NCBI GenBank assembly: GCA_014240005.1
Contig: JAAZXT010000050.1
Location: forward strand, 1-35,107
DNA from: Fidelibacterota bacterium
GTDB taxonomy: Bacteria > Fidelibacterota > Marinisomatia > Marinisomatales > Marinisomataceae
Direction: 5' to 3'
DNA: 35,107 bases
Under the pieces are notes generated by a model. That model did not search any database, was not told the origin of the DNA, and worked only from the letters and a program-made list of their open reading frames with translations. The position numbers and the translations under genes were made by a program. Shown here one piece after another: positions 16,593 through 26,706 of the stretch (its first letter is position 1; every line of letters starts with the position of its first letter).

Positions 16593-17834
16593 TTACTCAA
16601 AAAACCCTTTCCATATACCGGAAATGCTCTTTGTAATTGATTTAAAATTTTTAACTCCAACAGTTGGGCTACTATCTTCGACATTAAATATTGGCCATGA
16701 TAAAAGACCAATGAGAGTAGAAAGTTCTCTTCTATCCTCTAGATTTTCTTTAAAGACAATATTACTTATTGATAAATATTCACACTTTGTGCTCTCAAAA
16801 TGTTTTTTAAATAACAAATCTAAATTTCTGACATTAGATCCACCACCCGTAATCTTAATACCTGATCTGATATCAGAGATATCCATGCCTAATAATTTTA
16901 GTTCAGACTTTATTTGATCTATAATATCTTCATATCTTAATTCAGCAATCTTAGATATTTCTTTCTTGTTGATACTCTTCGTTAAATCATCATTTTCTAT
17001 AGATAGTTCGAAATTAGATTCAGAATCTGCAAAATCCGATAGCGCGGAAACATGTTCATGTTTAATGATTTCTGCTTGTTTTATAGATGTTTGAAGATAT
17101 GCAGCTATATCTTTTGTAACAGACTTGGAGCCTAATGGAATAACTTTAGAATGAGTCAGATAATTATCCTTATATAATAACATGTTTGTCTTATCTGCAC
17201 CTACATCTATGAATATCACTCCTAAATCTTGATCGTCCTTACTAAGGTTCGCTAATGCAGCTGCTAAACCATCAAATACTGGATTAATATCAATGCTTAA
17301 ATCATTTCTAAAGCAATGGTCTATCTGTAATAGATTAAAATTTTTGATATGAATTACATGCGACTTTGCATCAATAGATCTACCAATCATACCTAAGGGA
17401 TTACGTATAAGAGATGAACCATCTATAAAAAATCCTCTTTTAAGATTATGTAGTACATATCTATCTGAAGAAACTTGAATATCAGCACATTGAGTTAATA
17501 ACTTTTGTTTTGTGGTCTCATCAACTTCAAATTCAGAATTATCCTTTGATCTAATTCGAGTTGATGAATTAATAGACTTGATATTTTTTCCAGATACTGA
17601 AACCCATGCATCATCATCGATACTGATTTTAGCATCTTTTTCCATTTTCTCAATTAAATATTCTAAACTGCGAAGCAATGCTTCTTTATCTACAATATCT
17701 CCATTATCCATACTATCTGTTCTTATAGATCGAATAGATAAAATTTCTATTTGATTTTCATTTATTATTCTTCCGACAGCTCCTTTAATACTAAAAGACC
17801 CTAAGTCAAAAGCTACTTGTATTCTATTCTTCAT
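16593..17834 (-). CDS. ftsA: Cell division protein FtsA
   Basis: VAFDLGSFSIKGAVG, actin-like fold motifs, C-terminal amphipathic SISGIWKGFFE; upstream of ftsZ. Confidence 0.97.
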   Translation of the reverse strand: MKNRIQVAFDLGSFSIKGAVGRIINENQIEILSIRSIRTDSMDNGDIVDKEALLRSLEYLIEKMEKDAKISIDDDAWVSVSGKNIKSINSSTRIRSKDNSEFEVDETTKQKLLTQCADIQVSSDRYVLHNLKRGFFIDGSSLIRNPLGMIGRSIDAKSHVIHIKNFNLLQIDHCFRNDLSIDINPVFDGLAAALANLSKDDQDLGVIFIDVGADKTNMLLYKDNYLTHSKVIPLGSKSVTKDIAAYLQTSIKQAEIIKHEHVSALSDFADSESNFELSIENDDLTKSINKKEISKIAELRYEDIIDQIKSELKLLGMDISDIRSGIKITGGGSNVRNLDLLFKKHFESTKCEYLSISNIVFKENLEDRRELSTLIGLLSWPIFNVEDSSPTVGVKNFKSITKSISGIWKGFFE

Positions 17835-18586
17835 TATATTTCATTCACCACTATCTGCCTTTTATACCTTAAATCTACATATCTATAACTCTCTAATTTT
17901 TTTGTCTCTGGTAATGCATTTGCAAAAGCGTTTAAATAGTCTATTTTTGCAAAAATATTGTCACTCCCCAACAAAATTTTTGTTCTTCCATTCTTTAAAA
18001 TAATCTCATACTCACTATCTTCATTAAAAACAAATTCTGATATATTGTCATATAATGAATCAAAGTTATCTTTTGAATATTTAATAACATCAATAGATTT
18101 TAAAACATTAGATGATTTGGTTTTTTTACCTTTTTCATACAGTTCTTGATTATTCTTAAAATTGGATAATATGGGTAGCGAAATTTCGCAATACTCGACA
18201 GGTAAACATACTCCCTCTGAGTCAAGAATAATTAAATCATTAGAACTAATCATAGCTAATGGCTCTCTTTCATAGATTTCTATTTTAATCGTCTTAGGAA
18301 ACACTCTTGACACTTTGCAATCCTTTATATGGTCCAATGATTTTATATCATTTTTATAATCTTTTAAATTTGAAAAGAAAATATTCTGATTCTTTATACT
18401 TGTCTTATACTCTATCAACATAGTATCATCAAAATAATTTATACCTTCAATTTTTACGTTTTCTACAATAAAAATTGCATTGAATTGGGCCCATTTAACA
18501 GATCCAAAAAGGGAAATTGCTATAAATAATAGACATAATAATGGCTGACTAATAAAATCAAAAATCTTTATAAAATTATTCTTCAT
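17834..18586 (-). CDS. ftsQ: Cell division protein FtsQ (POTRA-type)
   Basis: N-terminal TM, VENVKIEGINYFDDTMLIEY...FPKTIKIEIYEREPLAMI; synteny between murB and ftsA. Confidence 0.9.
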   Translation of the reverse strand: MKNNFIKIFDFISQPLLCLLFIAISLFGSVKWAQFNAIFIVENVKIEGINYFDDTMLIEYKTSIKNQNIFFSNLKDYKNDIKSLDHIKDCKVSRVFPKTIKIEIYEREPLAMISSNDLIILDSEGVCLPVEYCEISLPILSNFKNNQELYEKGKKTKSSNVLKSIDVIKYSKDNFDSLYDNISEFVFNEDSEYEIILKNGRTKILLGSDNIFAKIDYLNAFANALPETKKLESYRYVDLRYKRQIVVNEI

Positions 18587-19512
18587 AATTTATCAATCTC
18601 CTCAGCATTAAAGCCTAATAATTTCACTTCTAGATTTAGTTCAATATTAAATTTTTCTTTTACAGTATTCTTTGCTTTCTTAATAAGAGATATCATATCA
18701 TCAGCTTTTGCATCTCCATTATTCACAAAAAAGTTGGCATGCTTATTGGAAATCTTAGCACCTCCTATTGAAAATCCTTTTAATCCTGACTGGTCTATTA
18801 ACATTCCAGCAGAATGTTTAGTAGAAGGATTCTTAAATACACTACCTGCAGAACGATAGTTCAATGGTTGCGTATTCTTTCTTCCTAATTTTGCTAAATC
18901 AAAATTATCCTGAATGATTTTTTTTGGTGATTTTTTAAGCTTAAATGTTGCTGACAATAAAATAATATCTTTACTGAAAGAAGATGATCTATAAGAAAAA
19001 TCAATGTCTGCTTTAGAAAGTACTTGAATTTCATTTCTCCCATTTAATAACTCTACAGTTTCTAAATTTTCTGAAATCTCTCCACCCCAGGCACCCGCAT
19101 TCATCATCAATGCACCGCCAAGTGTTCCTGGCACTCCAATAAGATTTTCTAAGCCTTTTAAATCATGCTTCATAGATTCTCTTACCATCTTACCCAACAT
19201 AATTCCACACTCTACATAAATCTTATCTACATCAATATTAATTGTTCTTAAGCAATGTTTAATCGATACTACAACACCCTTAATACCCTGATCACTTATC
19301 AATAAATTTGATCCTGAACCTATAATAGTCACTGCCTGTTTATGTTCTTTACTCAATCTAACAATGTCGATTAAATCCTTCTTGTTTGATGGTAACACAA
19401 ATAATTCAGCTGGACCTCCAATTCCATATGTGGTATGCTTCTGCATTATTTCATTAACAGAAACAGTTGCATTGGTCGTACCTATAATCTTTTGTCTCAA
19501 AGACTCAATCAT
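18583..19512 (-). CDS. murB: UDP-N-acetylenolpyruvoylglucosamine reductase
   Basis: HTTYGIGGPAELFVLPS, GSGSNLLISDQGIKGVV, GVPGTLGGALMMNAGAWGGEI. Confidence 0.97.
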   Translation of the reverse strand: MIESLRQKIIGTTNATVSVNEIMQKHTTYGIGGPAELFVLPSNKKDLIDIVRLSKEHKQAVTIIGSGSNLLISDQGIKGVVVSIKHCLRTINIDVDKIYVECGIMLGKMVRESMKHDLKGLENLIGVPGTLGGALMMNAGAWGGEISENLETVELLNGRNEIQVLSKADIDFSYRSSSFSKDIILLSATFKLKKSPKKIIQDNFDLAKLGRKNTQPLNYRSAGSVFKNPSTKHSAGMLIDQSGLKGFSIGGAKISNKHANFFVNNGDAKADDMISLIKKAKNTVKEKFNIELNLEVKLLGFNAEEIDKL

Positions 19513-20876
19513 CTCATATTCTCAGTTAATTTATCTGCATATCTCCAAATATTACCCGCTCCAATAGTCAAAATAATGTCACCTTCATTATACTTGCTTT
19601 GTATATCTTTAAGTAAAGAGTCTATAGTAATATCAAATACATTTTTATGCTTTAATTCTTTAAGATGTTCACTAATTCTTTCAGAGCTAATAGAAAGATC
19701 TAATTTTTCTCTTGAAGCAAAAATCTCAGTAATAAAAATCAAATCAGCATCGAAGAGAGACTCTGCAAAATCTTTATAAAATTCTTTAGTTCTAGAAAAA
19801 AGATGTGGTTGAAAAACAACAAGCAATCTTCTATTCCAATTACTCTTAACTGCTTGAATCACACTTAATACTTCTACCGGATGATGAGCATAATCATCAA
19901 TAATAGTTAAGTTTTTGTTATGAACTTTAACATCAAATCTTCTTTTTACGCCTGAGAACATTTTTAAGCTTTGGCTAATATTCTCTATTGATAAGCCCAT
20001 CGTTTTACATACTGATATGGCTGCTAAAGCATTTAAAATATTGTATGTACCTGGAACAATCATTGAAAATGTATAGTTTTTATCTTTATGAACTACATCA
20101 AATGCAACTTTTCCATCATTATGAATAATGTTTATGGCTTTGAAATCAACATCATCAGACTCTATGCCATAAGTAACTATCGGCTTGTTAATGAATGGTA
20201 TAATAGATGCAGCATTATCAGAATCTTTACAAATACTAACCATTCCATAAAAAGGCACTGAATTAGCAAATTGAAGAAAAGCATTTTTTAGATCGTCTAA
20301 ATCTTTATAACAATCAACATGTTCCAAATCAATATTATTAATTACCGCTATAGTTGGAGAAAGTTCTAAGAAACTTCTATTAAACTCATCAGCCTCTACT
20401 ACGAAAGTATCACCAGCGCCTAGAACAGAATTAGTATTTATAGATTTAACTACACCTCCCACAATAATGGTAGGATCTAAATTAGAATCCTTTAATATTG
20501 AACCAATCATAGAGGTTGTAGTAGTTTTACCATGGGTTCCAGAAATCCCCACCGTAGAGCTTTTTAATTTCGCAAGCTGCGATATCATTTGTGCTCTAGA
20601 ATAACATTGAATATCTCTATCATTTGCTTCAATCAATTCAATATTATCTTTAGGAATAGCATCAGAATAGACTACAATTTCAGCTGTTGATATATTTTTC
20701 TTATCATGACCAATTGATATAGTGATATCCAATTTTTTAAGCCTATTAATATTTGGTGATTCAGATAAATCTGAACCAGTAATCTTGAAATCTTGATTGT
20801 GCAGAAGCTCGGCAATTCCGCTCATTCCAATGCCGCCTATGCCAATAAAATGTATTCTTTTTATACTAGATAGCAT
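19509..20876 (-). CDS. murC: UDP-N-acetylmuramate--L-alanine ligase
   Basis: HFIGIGGIGMSGIAELL, GISGTHGKTTTTSMI, DDYAHHPVEV. Confidence 0.98.
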   Translation of the reverse strand: MLSSIKRIHFIGIGGIGMSGIAELLHNQDFKITGSDLSESPNINRLKKLDITISIGHDKKNISTAEIVVYSDAIPKDNIELIEANDRDIQCYSRAQMISQLAKLKSSTVGISGTHGKTTTTSMIGSILKDSNLDPTIIVGGVVKSINTNSVLGAGDTFVVEADEFNRSFLELSPTIAVINNIDLEHVDCYKDLDDLKNAFLQFANSVPFYGMVSICKDSDNAASIIPFINKPIVTYGIESDDVDFKAINIIHNDGKVAFDVVHKDKNYTFSMIVPGTYNILNALAAISVCKTMGLSIENISQSLKMFSGVKRRFDVKVHNKNLTIIDDYAHHPVEVLSVIQAVKSNWNRRLLVVFQPHLFSRTKEFYKDFAESLFDADLIFITEIFASREKLDLSISSERISEHLKELKHKNVFDITIDSLLKDIQSKYNEGDIILTIGAGNIWRYADKLTENMR

Positions 20877-21954
20877 GTAAGTGCTCCATAATACTATTAC
20901 TTATAATCTTTATTGAATCAGGATTATTTATTCTTTCAATATTTTGTTTCATTGAACTATATACTCTGTCATTTTTACAGATTTCATTAATTTCTTTTGA
21001 TAGCAAAGAAATAGTTAAATCTTTTTCTTCAATTAAGAGTGCTGCAAACTTTTCCTCTAGATATTTTGCATTAAAAACTTGATGATTTTCTGCTGCAAAC
21101 CTGAAAGGAATAAGAATTGAAGGCTTCTTAAATTCTAATATTTCAGAAACTGTCATAGCGCCAGATCTGGAAACTATCAAATCACATATATCATATAAAT
21201 ATGGCATATTATCAACGAAGGAAAGTACTTTGATTGATTCAGTATTATAATGCTTATACTTATCGTAATGCTTTAGACCTGCAATCCAAATAATATTAAT
21301 ATTATTTAACATCTTATTATCAATACATTCTGAAATAATATTATTAAGGAATACTGAACCTTGGCTTCCTCCTAATATCAATACAGTTCTTTTAGTCTGA
21401 TCTAAAGATAAAGACATATCTTTTTGGCTATGATTATAAATTGGATTACCCGTAAAAAGAATGTCGCTATTTTTTAAATATTTCTTCGCATTATCAAAAC
21501 CGAGAAATACTTTTCTTGCTTTAGACCCAAATATTCTAGTTACTAATCCTGGAAATGAATTTTGTTCATGTAAAAAATATGGTACGTTAAATATTTTTGC
21601 TATCTGGAGAGGTATAAATGAAGCATACCCTCCCGTTGCAATCACTAAGCTAGGTTTATTCTTCATAAAGAAAAAACTGACTTTAACTAAGCCAAAAAAT
21701 AATTCAAAGAATAATAAGCAATTTCTTGCTATTGCATATAATGAAAAAGATCTATTGAATCCCTTAATTGGTATGAGCAAACTTTTCATATTTTCAGAAA
21801 TAATTTTCTTTGATTCAATTCCATATTTTGATCCGATATAATATAAATTATTATTTTCCATTTTCTTTTCAAGTTCATTCTTAATAGCCATTAATGGATA
21901 GTAATGTCCTCCTGTTCCTCCTCCACAAAAGATGATATTACGCTTATCCATCAA
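20866..21954 (-). CDS. murG: UDP-GlcNAc:undecaprenyl-PP-MurNAc-pentapeptide GlcNAc transferase
   Basis: GGGTGGHYYPLMAI N-terminus, HEQNSFPG, VSRSGAMTVSEIL, PFRFAAENHQ. Confidence 0.97.
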   Translation of the reverse strand: MMDKRNIIFCGGGTGGHYYPLMAIKNELEKKMENNNLYYIGSKYGIESKKIISENMKSLLIPIKGFNRSFSLYAIARNCLLFFELFFGLVKVSFFFMKNKPSLVIATGGYASFIPLQIAKIFNVPYFLHEQNSFPGLVTRIFGSKARKVFLGFDNAKKYLKNSDILFTGNPIYNHSQKDMSLSLDQTKRTVLILGGSQGSVFLNNIISECIDNKMLNNINIIWIAGLKHYDKYKHYNTESIKVLSFVDNMPYLYDICDLIVSRSGAMTVSEILEFKKPSILIPFRFAAENHQVFNAKYLEEKFAALLIEEKDLTISLLSKEINEICKNDRVYSSMKQNIERINNPDSIKIISNSIMEHLHAI

Positions 21955-23077
21955 CTCGGAGTCTCCATTTTTTAACTTTAAATTTTCGTTGTGCTTTACT
22001 GATATTCAATAAAATTGCTACCATTAGTAGGTTGATAATCAATGAAGATCCTCCATAACTAATAAATGGAAGTGGAACACCTGTAACTGGTATAACACCA
22101 ATTACTACACCAATATTTATTAATGCATAAAATGTAATACTCAAACCGAAACCTATAGAAAGAATAATACCAAAAATATCGTTTGATTTTTTAGAAATCT
22201 GAATAGCTCTAAATAAAATAACTATGTACGCTATCATTACCATAACGCCTACTATAAAACCTAGCTCTTCTCCAATAATAGCAAATATAAAATCAGTATG
22301 TGTCTCTGGTAAATATGAGTGCTTCTGTATGCTTTCTCCAATACCCATACCTGTGACACCTCCTTGTCTTAACCCAATCAAAGCCTGACTAGATTGATAT
22401 CCAACATTTCCTGCTGAATTAGGATCAAGGAATGATAATATTCTACTCAATGCATAATTCTTATTATTTAAAATAAAAATCCCAATTGCTCCTACTGACA
22501 GAACACCTATGGTTCCTATTTGAGGTAATGATACTCCACCAATAAATAATAAAGCAAATACAATAGTTAACAAGATTATGGCTGTTGAGTTATCTGGTTG
22601 CATAATAATCATTAAACAAATAGGTAAAACCCAACATAATGGGATTAAAATCCCTTTAACAAATTGATGCATATATTTATAATTTCTATCTATATAATCA
22701 GCTAAAAACAAGATCACTGAGAATCTTGCTAAATCAGATGTTTGGAAAGAAATCGGACCAATAGATAGCCATCTACAAGAATCCCCATCACAGCCTTGAA
22801 CTCGCGTATATACCAATAATAGAAATGATCCAACCATTAATACTGGAGCTAAATATTGTAGTTTTCTATAATTGAGATGAGATGCAATAAGAAAGACTAT
22901 TATTCCTGGAATAAATTTAAGTAATTGATTTTGTAAAAAATATATACGTGAAGCTCCATCAGTGATTTCAAGAGATTTGATCCAGCTAGCACTAAATAAA
23001 ATTGATAAACCAAAAATGGTTAATAATATTACTGTCCACAATAACCATTTATCCTGCTTTCTTTCTTTAATATTCAT
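21944..23077 (-). CDS. ftsW: SEDS-family peptidoglycan polymerase FtsW
   Basis: Polytopic; HTDFIFAIIGEELGF and GVPLPFISYGGSSL motifs. Confidence 0.96.
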   Translation of the reverse strand: MNIKERKQDKWLLWTVILLTIFGLSILFSASWIKSLEITDGASRIYFLQNQLLKFIPGIIVFLIASHLNYRKLQYLAPVLMVGSFLLLVYTRVQGCDGDSCRWLSIGPISFQTSDLARFSVILFLADYIDRNYKYMHQFVKGILIPLCWVLPICLMIIMQPDNSTAIILLTIVFALLFIGGVSLPQIGTIGVLSVGAIGIFILNNKNYALSRILSFLDPNSAGNVGYQSSQALIGLRQGGVTGMGIGESIQKHSYLPETHTDFIFAIIGEELGFIVGVMVMIAYIVILFRAIQISKKSNDIFGIILSIGFGLSITFYALINIGVVIGVIPVTGVPLPFISYGGSSLIINLLMVAILLNISKAQRKFKVKKWRLRVDG

Positions 23078-24417
23078 GAATAGTGCCTTTCTACTATACT
23101 TTTAAAACAATCGCCTCTTTCTTCAAAATTTTTGAATTGATCATAACTAGCACATCCCGGAGACATTAACACAGAGTCTCCTCTTTCTGCTAAGCTCATT
23201 GCGGAATTAATCGCTTGTTCGAACTCTTCAATCTTTAGCACTTCTAATGATTCAGAAAGTGAATGGTGTATATCATCTGAAGCAACACCATATGCAATTA
23301 TAGATTTTATAGAATCAGAGTACTCTAGAATTGCTGAAAAATCAGATTCCTTAGGAAGTCCTCCCATTATTAGTATAATATTTCTATCTATAGAATCTAT
23401 TGCTACTTGAACAGATGCAATATTTGTAGCCTTTGAATCATTAATAAACTTGATACCATCTACCTCTTTAAATATCTCGAATCTATGGTGTAATCCTTCA
23501 AATTTTTTCAAAGACTCAAAAATATCTTTGTCATCTAATTTTAAATGTGAAGCAATAGTAGCAACACCTATAAAGTTAGATACATTATGAATGCCCAATA
23601 ATTGACATTCATCTATATGAAGGGTCTCATTGCTATGAGATGATTCTATTTTTTTATTTTCTAAATAAAATGTGCTAAAATTTTTATTTAAAGAATAGGC
23701 TGTAAATACTCTATCTATTTTTTCTATTTCATCGGATAAAATATTATCATCATGATTGTAGATTATTAAATCGTCATCATTCATATTTTTAAAAAGACCC
23801 ATCTTTGAGTTAGTATAATCGAGAAAATCTTCATATCTATCTAAGTGATCATGGGAAATATTTAAAATCATTGCTATATCAGGTTTAAACGTATCAATAT
23901 CATCAATCTGGAAGCTAGACAACTCTAATATGCAAAAATCAGTGTTTAATTTTTTAGATATATTTTCTTCATAAATCATTTCTGAGAATGGGGTTCCTAT
24001 ATTTCCACTTTTTACAACATTAAATTTTTTCTTTAACACCTCATATAAGCATGTAACAGTAGTAGTCTTTCCATTAGTGCCTGTTATAGCAATGATTTTT
24101 AAATCTGATAGCCTATAGGCAAATTCAATTTCACTTATCATTTCTATATTACTTTCTAATATATCTTGAATTATTTTGATATCATTTGGTATGCCAGGTG
24201 ATTTTATAATTAAATCTGAATTAAGAATTCTATCAGAATGAAACCCTAGCTCAATATCAACACCCATATCTGTTAATTCTTTAGCATATATCTCATTAAT
24301 ATCTGATTTACTATCTGATATAAAAACATTGGCACCAAGAGAGGAAGCTAACTTTGCGGCCCAATAGCCACTAACTCCCAATCCAAGAATACCAATATCT
24401 CTATTCTCTATATTCAT
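23074..24417 (-). CDS. murD: UDP-N-acetylmuramoylalanine--D-glutamate ligase
   Basis: GLGVSGYWAAKL, AITGTNGKTTT, NISHDHLDRY, LMSPGCASYDQFKNFEERG. Confidence 0.97.
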   Translation of the reverse strand: MNIENRDIGILGLGVSGYWAAKLASSLGANVFISDSKSDINEIYAKELTDMGVDIELGFHSDRILNSDLIIKSPGIPNDIKIIQDILESNIEMISEIEFAYRLSDLKIIAITGTNGKTTTVTCLYEVLKKKFNVVKSGNIGTPFSEMIYEENISKKLNTDFCILELSSFQIDDIDTFKPDIAMILNISHDHLDRYEDFLDYTNSKMGLFKNMNDDDLIIYNHDDNILSDEIEKIDRVFTAYSLNKNFSTFYLENKKIESSHSNETLHIDECQLLGIHNVSNFIGVATIASHLKLDDKDIFESLKKFEGLHHRFEIFKEVDGIKFINDSKATNIASVQVAIDSIDRNIILIMGGLPKESDFSAILEYSDSIKSIIAYGVASDDIHHSLSESLEVLKIEEFEQAINSAMSLAERGDSVLMSPGCASYDQFKNFEERGDCFKSIVERHYS

Positions 24418-26345
24418 GATTTTATTTCCGCCTTTAATTCTACTCTTGTTCCTTTTTCTATTTTTGATCCAGGTTCTACAGATTGAGAAATTATTACTCC
24501 CATACCAGATACTATTTTGGGGTTAAGTCCTTTTTTGGCTAAAGTCATAAATGCACTATTGACATTTTTACCAATTACATTGGGCATTTCTACTATTTCA
24601 ATATCTTGTGATTTTTTATCATTTTTTTGAAGTAGAACTGGATCAGAATTTTTGGCTTTTAACTTTTTATTAAATTTCTTATCTGTTATCTCTTTATCGA
24701 TATTAATAATACGCTGCATAACGGATTTAAATACCGGAGCTGCGGACATTGAACCCCAATGATAGTTACTAGAAACTGATGCTCCATCAATTATGATTAA
24801 TGCTAATAATTGAGGATCCTCCTTTGGAAAAAATCCTACAAAACTAGCTAAAAATTCTGATTCTGAATATTCACCGTTTATAACTTTTTTAGATGTTCCT
24901 GTCTTCCCGGATACATCCCATCCGACTAATCTAGCTCCCTTTCCACTACCATTTTCAACTGCATAGGATAACATATCTTTTAATATTTCTGCATCTGACT
25001 GCGATAAAATTCTTTTTCTAAGTTTTTGTTGATTTTTCAAAATTGTATCATCACTTTTTTTAACTTCGTCAATCATATATGGTTTCAATAAAAATCCACC
25101 ATTTGCAATTGCTGCATATGCCATAGCGATTTGTATCGGAGTAACAGAGACCTCATAACCTATAGGAACGCTATGCATAGATGATAAACTCCATCTTTTA
25201 GCTTCATAGACTGTTCCACTCTCCTCACCAGTTGGATTAAGACCAGTTTTAGATCCAAAACCAAATTCTTTTGCTTGATTATAAATCTTATTTTTTCCTA
25301 AGGATTCAGCAATTTTTATTGTACCTATATTACTTGAATAAGCTAAAATTTCTTTAACAGTAAGAACGGAATGTGGCACAGAATCTTCTATCATTTTTAT
25401 ATCATGAAAATTATATGGGCCTTCAACATTATATTCATCTATAGGATTTATATCATTCTTAAGGGCTGCTGCAATAGTAACCACTTTAAAAGTTGAGCCA
25501 GGCTCTAATGTATCTAAAAGCAATCTATTTTTTTGATATTCTACCTCAAAATCTTGTGGATTATTAGGGTTAAAATCAGGAACGCTGACCATGGATACTA
25601 TTTCTCCTGTTTGAGGATTTAATATTATTCCCATTGCAGACGATGCTTCAGTCTTCTCTATTTGATCAATTAATTCCTCTCTTAAAATTGCTTGATATTC
25701 CTTATTAATAGTTAAATAAATATCTGATCCATCTTCGGGAGCTTCATATGGTAAAGTAGGATCAGAAATACGTTTACCCAATCCATTACTCTTAAAAACT
25801 CTGGAACCAATTTTAGGCTCTAAATATCTGTTATATTGAGATTCTAATCCAGAAATTCCTACATCATCTACATTAGTAAATCCAATAATTTGACCAAATA
25901 AATTTTCTTCAGGATAATATCTTTTATAATCCTGATTGATGATTAATGCATCTCCATATTTTGACTTTAATTTTTGACAATTTCTTATGGTCTTTTTTTC
26001 TAACTGTACATAAGATTTTCCAACATTAAACTTGGAAATATAAATACCTAAATCAGTACCTGTACAATCTGATAAATCTCTTAAAAAAGTATCTTTATTG
26101 GTGATTTTTGTTGGACGTACTCCAATATTATAAAAAGTTAAATTTTGAGTGATATTATTACCATTTATATCGAAAATATTTCCTCTTTTACCTTTAATCA
26201 TTTCTACTTTCATACCCTGAGGATTTTCAACTCTATCTATAATTTGAATTGTAAATAACTCGTATATAAAAACAACCCAAAAAAACATGATAAGAGTGCT
26301 TACAAATCGTATTCTATTTTTAAATTTTAGATAATTTTTAGTCAT
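24414..26345 (-). CDS. ftsI: Peptidoglycan transpeptidase FtsI/PBP3 with C-terminal PASTA domain
   Basis: Transpeptidase motifs STFK, SSN, KTGT; C-terminal VEMPNVIGKNVNSAFMTLAKKGLNPKIV...VEPGSKIEKGTRVEL is PASTA-like. Confidence 0.95.
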   Translation of the reverse strand: MTKNYLKFKNRIRFVSTLIMFFWVVFIYELFTIQIIDRVENPQGMKVEMIKGKRGNIFDINGNNITQNLTFYNIGVRPTKITNKDTFLRDLSDCTGTDLGIYISKFNVGKSYVQLEKKTIRNCQKLKSKYGDALIINQDYKRYYPEENLFGQIIGFTNVDDVGISGLESQYNRYLEPKIGSRVFKSNGLGKRISDPTLPYEAPEDGSDIYLTINKEYQAILREELIDQIEKTEASSAMGIILNPQTGEIVSMVSVPDFNPNNPQDFEVEYQKNRLLLDTLEPGSTFKVVTIAAALKNDINPIDEYNVEGPYNFHDIKMIEDSVPHSVLTVKEILAYSSNIGTIKIAESLGKNKIYNQAKEFGFGSKTGLNPTGEESGTVYEAKRWSLSSMHSVPIGYEVSVTPIQIAMAYAAIANGGFLLKPYMIDEVKKSDDTILKNQQKLRKRILSQSDAEILKDMLSYAVENGSGKGARLVGWDVSGKTGTSKKVINGEYSESEFLASFVGFFPKEDPQLLALIIIDGASVSSNYHWGSMSAAPVFKSVMQRIINIDKEITDKKFNKKLKAKNSDPVLLQKNDKKSQDIEIVEMPNVIGKNVNSAFMTLAKKGLNPKIVSGMGVIISQSVEPGSKIEKGTRVELKAEIKS

Positions 26346-26706
26346 TAGTTATTTTCACAATAAGTGTTTCTGGTTTACTTGCTATTAATCCAATTTTCTT
26401 TGCTTTTTTTGAAATAACATCTGCTCTTTTCATCTTCTCCACAGAATTAATTTTTAATGTAAGATCTTCATCCAATTGAGCTAATGTTTGTCGATTAAAA
26501 TCGATACTAGCTTGAGTTTTATCTATCTCTATGAAAGCGGCTAAATATAAAGAAATTGTTCCTACAGTTAGCACAAACATTAGAGTCCATTTTATATTTT
26601 CTCTTTTTTCATTTTGTCTCTTTGTTAATCTTTTTTTCCTAGATTTTTTACGTTTAGGTTTAGTTAGTCTTGTCCATTTGGCAAGATTTGTAAATAGATT
26701 AGCCAA
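26338..26706 (-). CDS. FtsL-like small bitopic division protein
   Basis: Basic cytosolic N-terminus, one TM, coiled coil; position between rsmH and ftsI. Confidence 0.75.
   Translation of the reverse strand: MANLFTNLAKWTRLTKPKRKKSRKKRLTKRQNEKRENIKWTLMFVLTVGTISLYLAAFIEIDKTQASIDFNRQTLAQLDEDLTLKINSVEKMKRADVISKKAKKIGLIASKPETLIVKITND

Noticed and set aside
19190-19197. Another TTACCCAA copy
   Set aside because: Lies inside murB coding sequence (codons for MLGK), isolated and explained by coding; not part of the flanking clusters.
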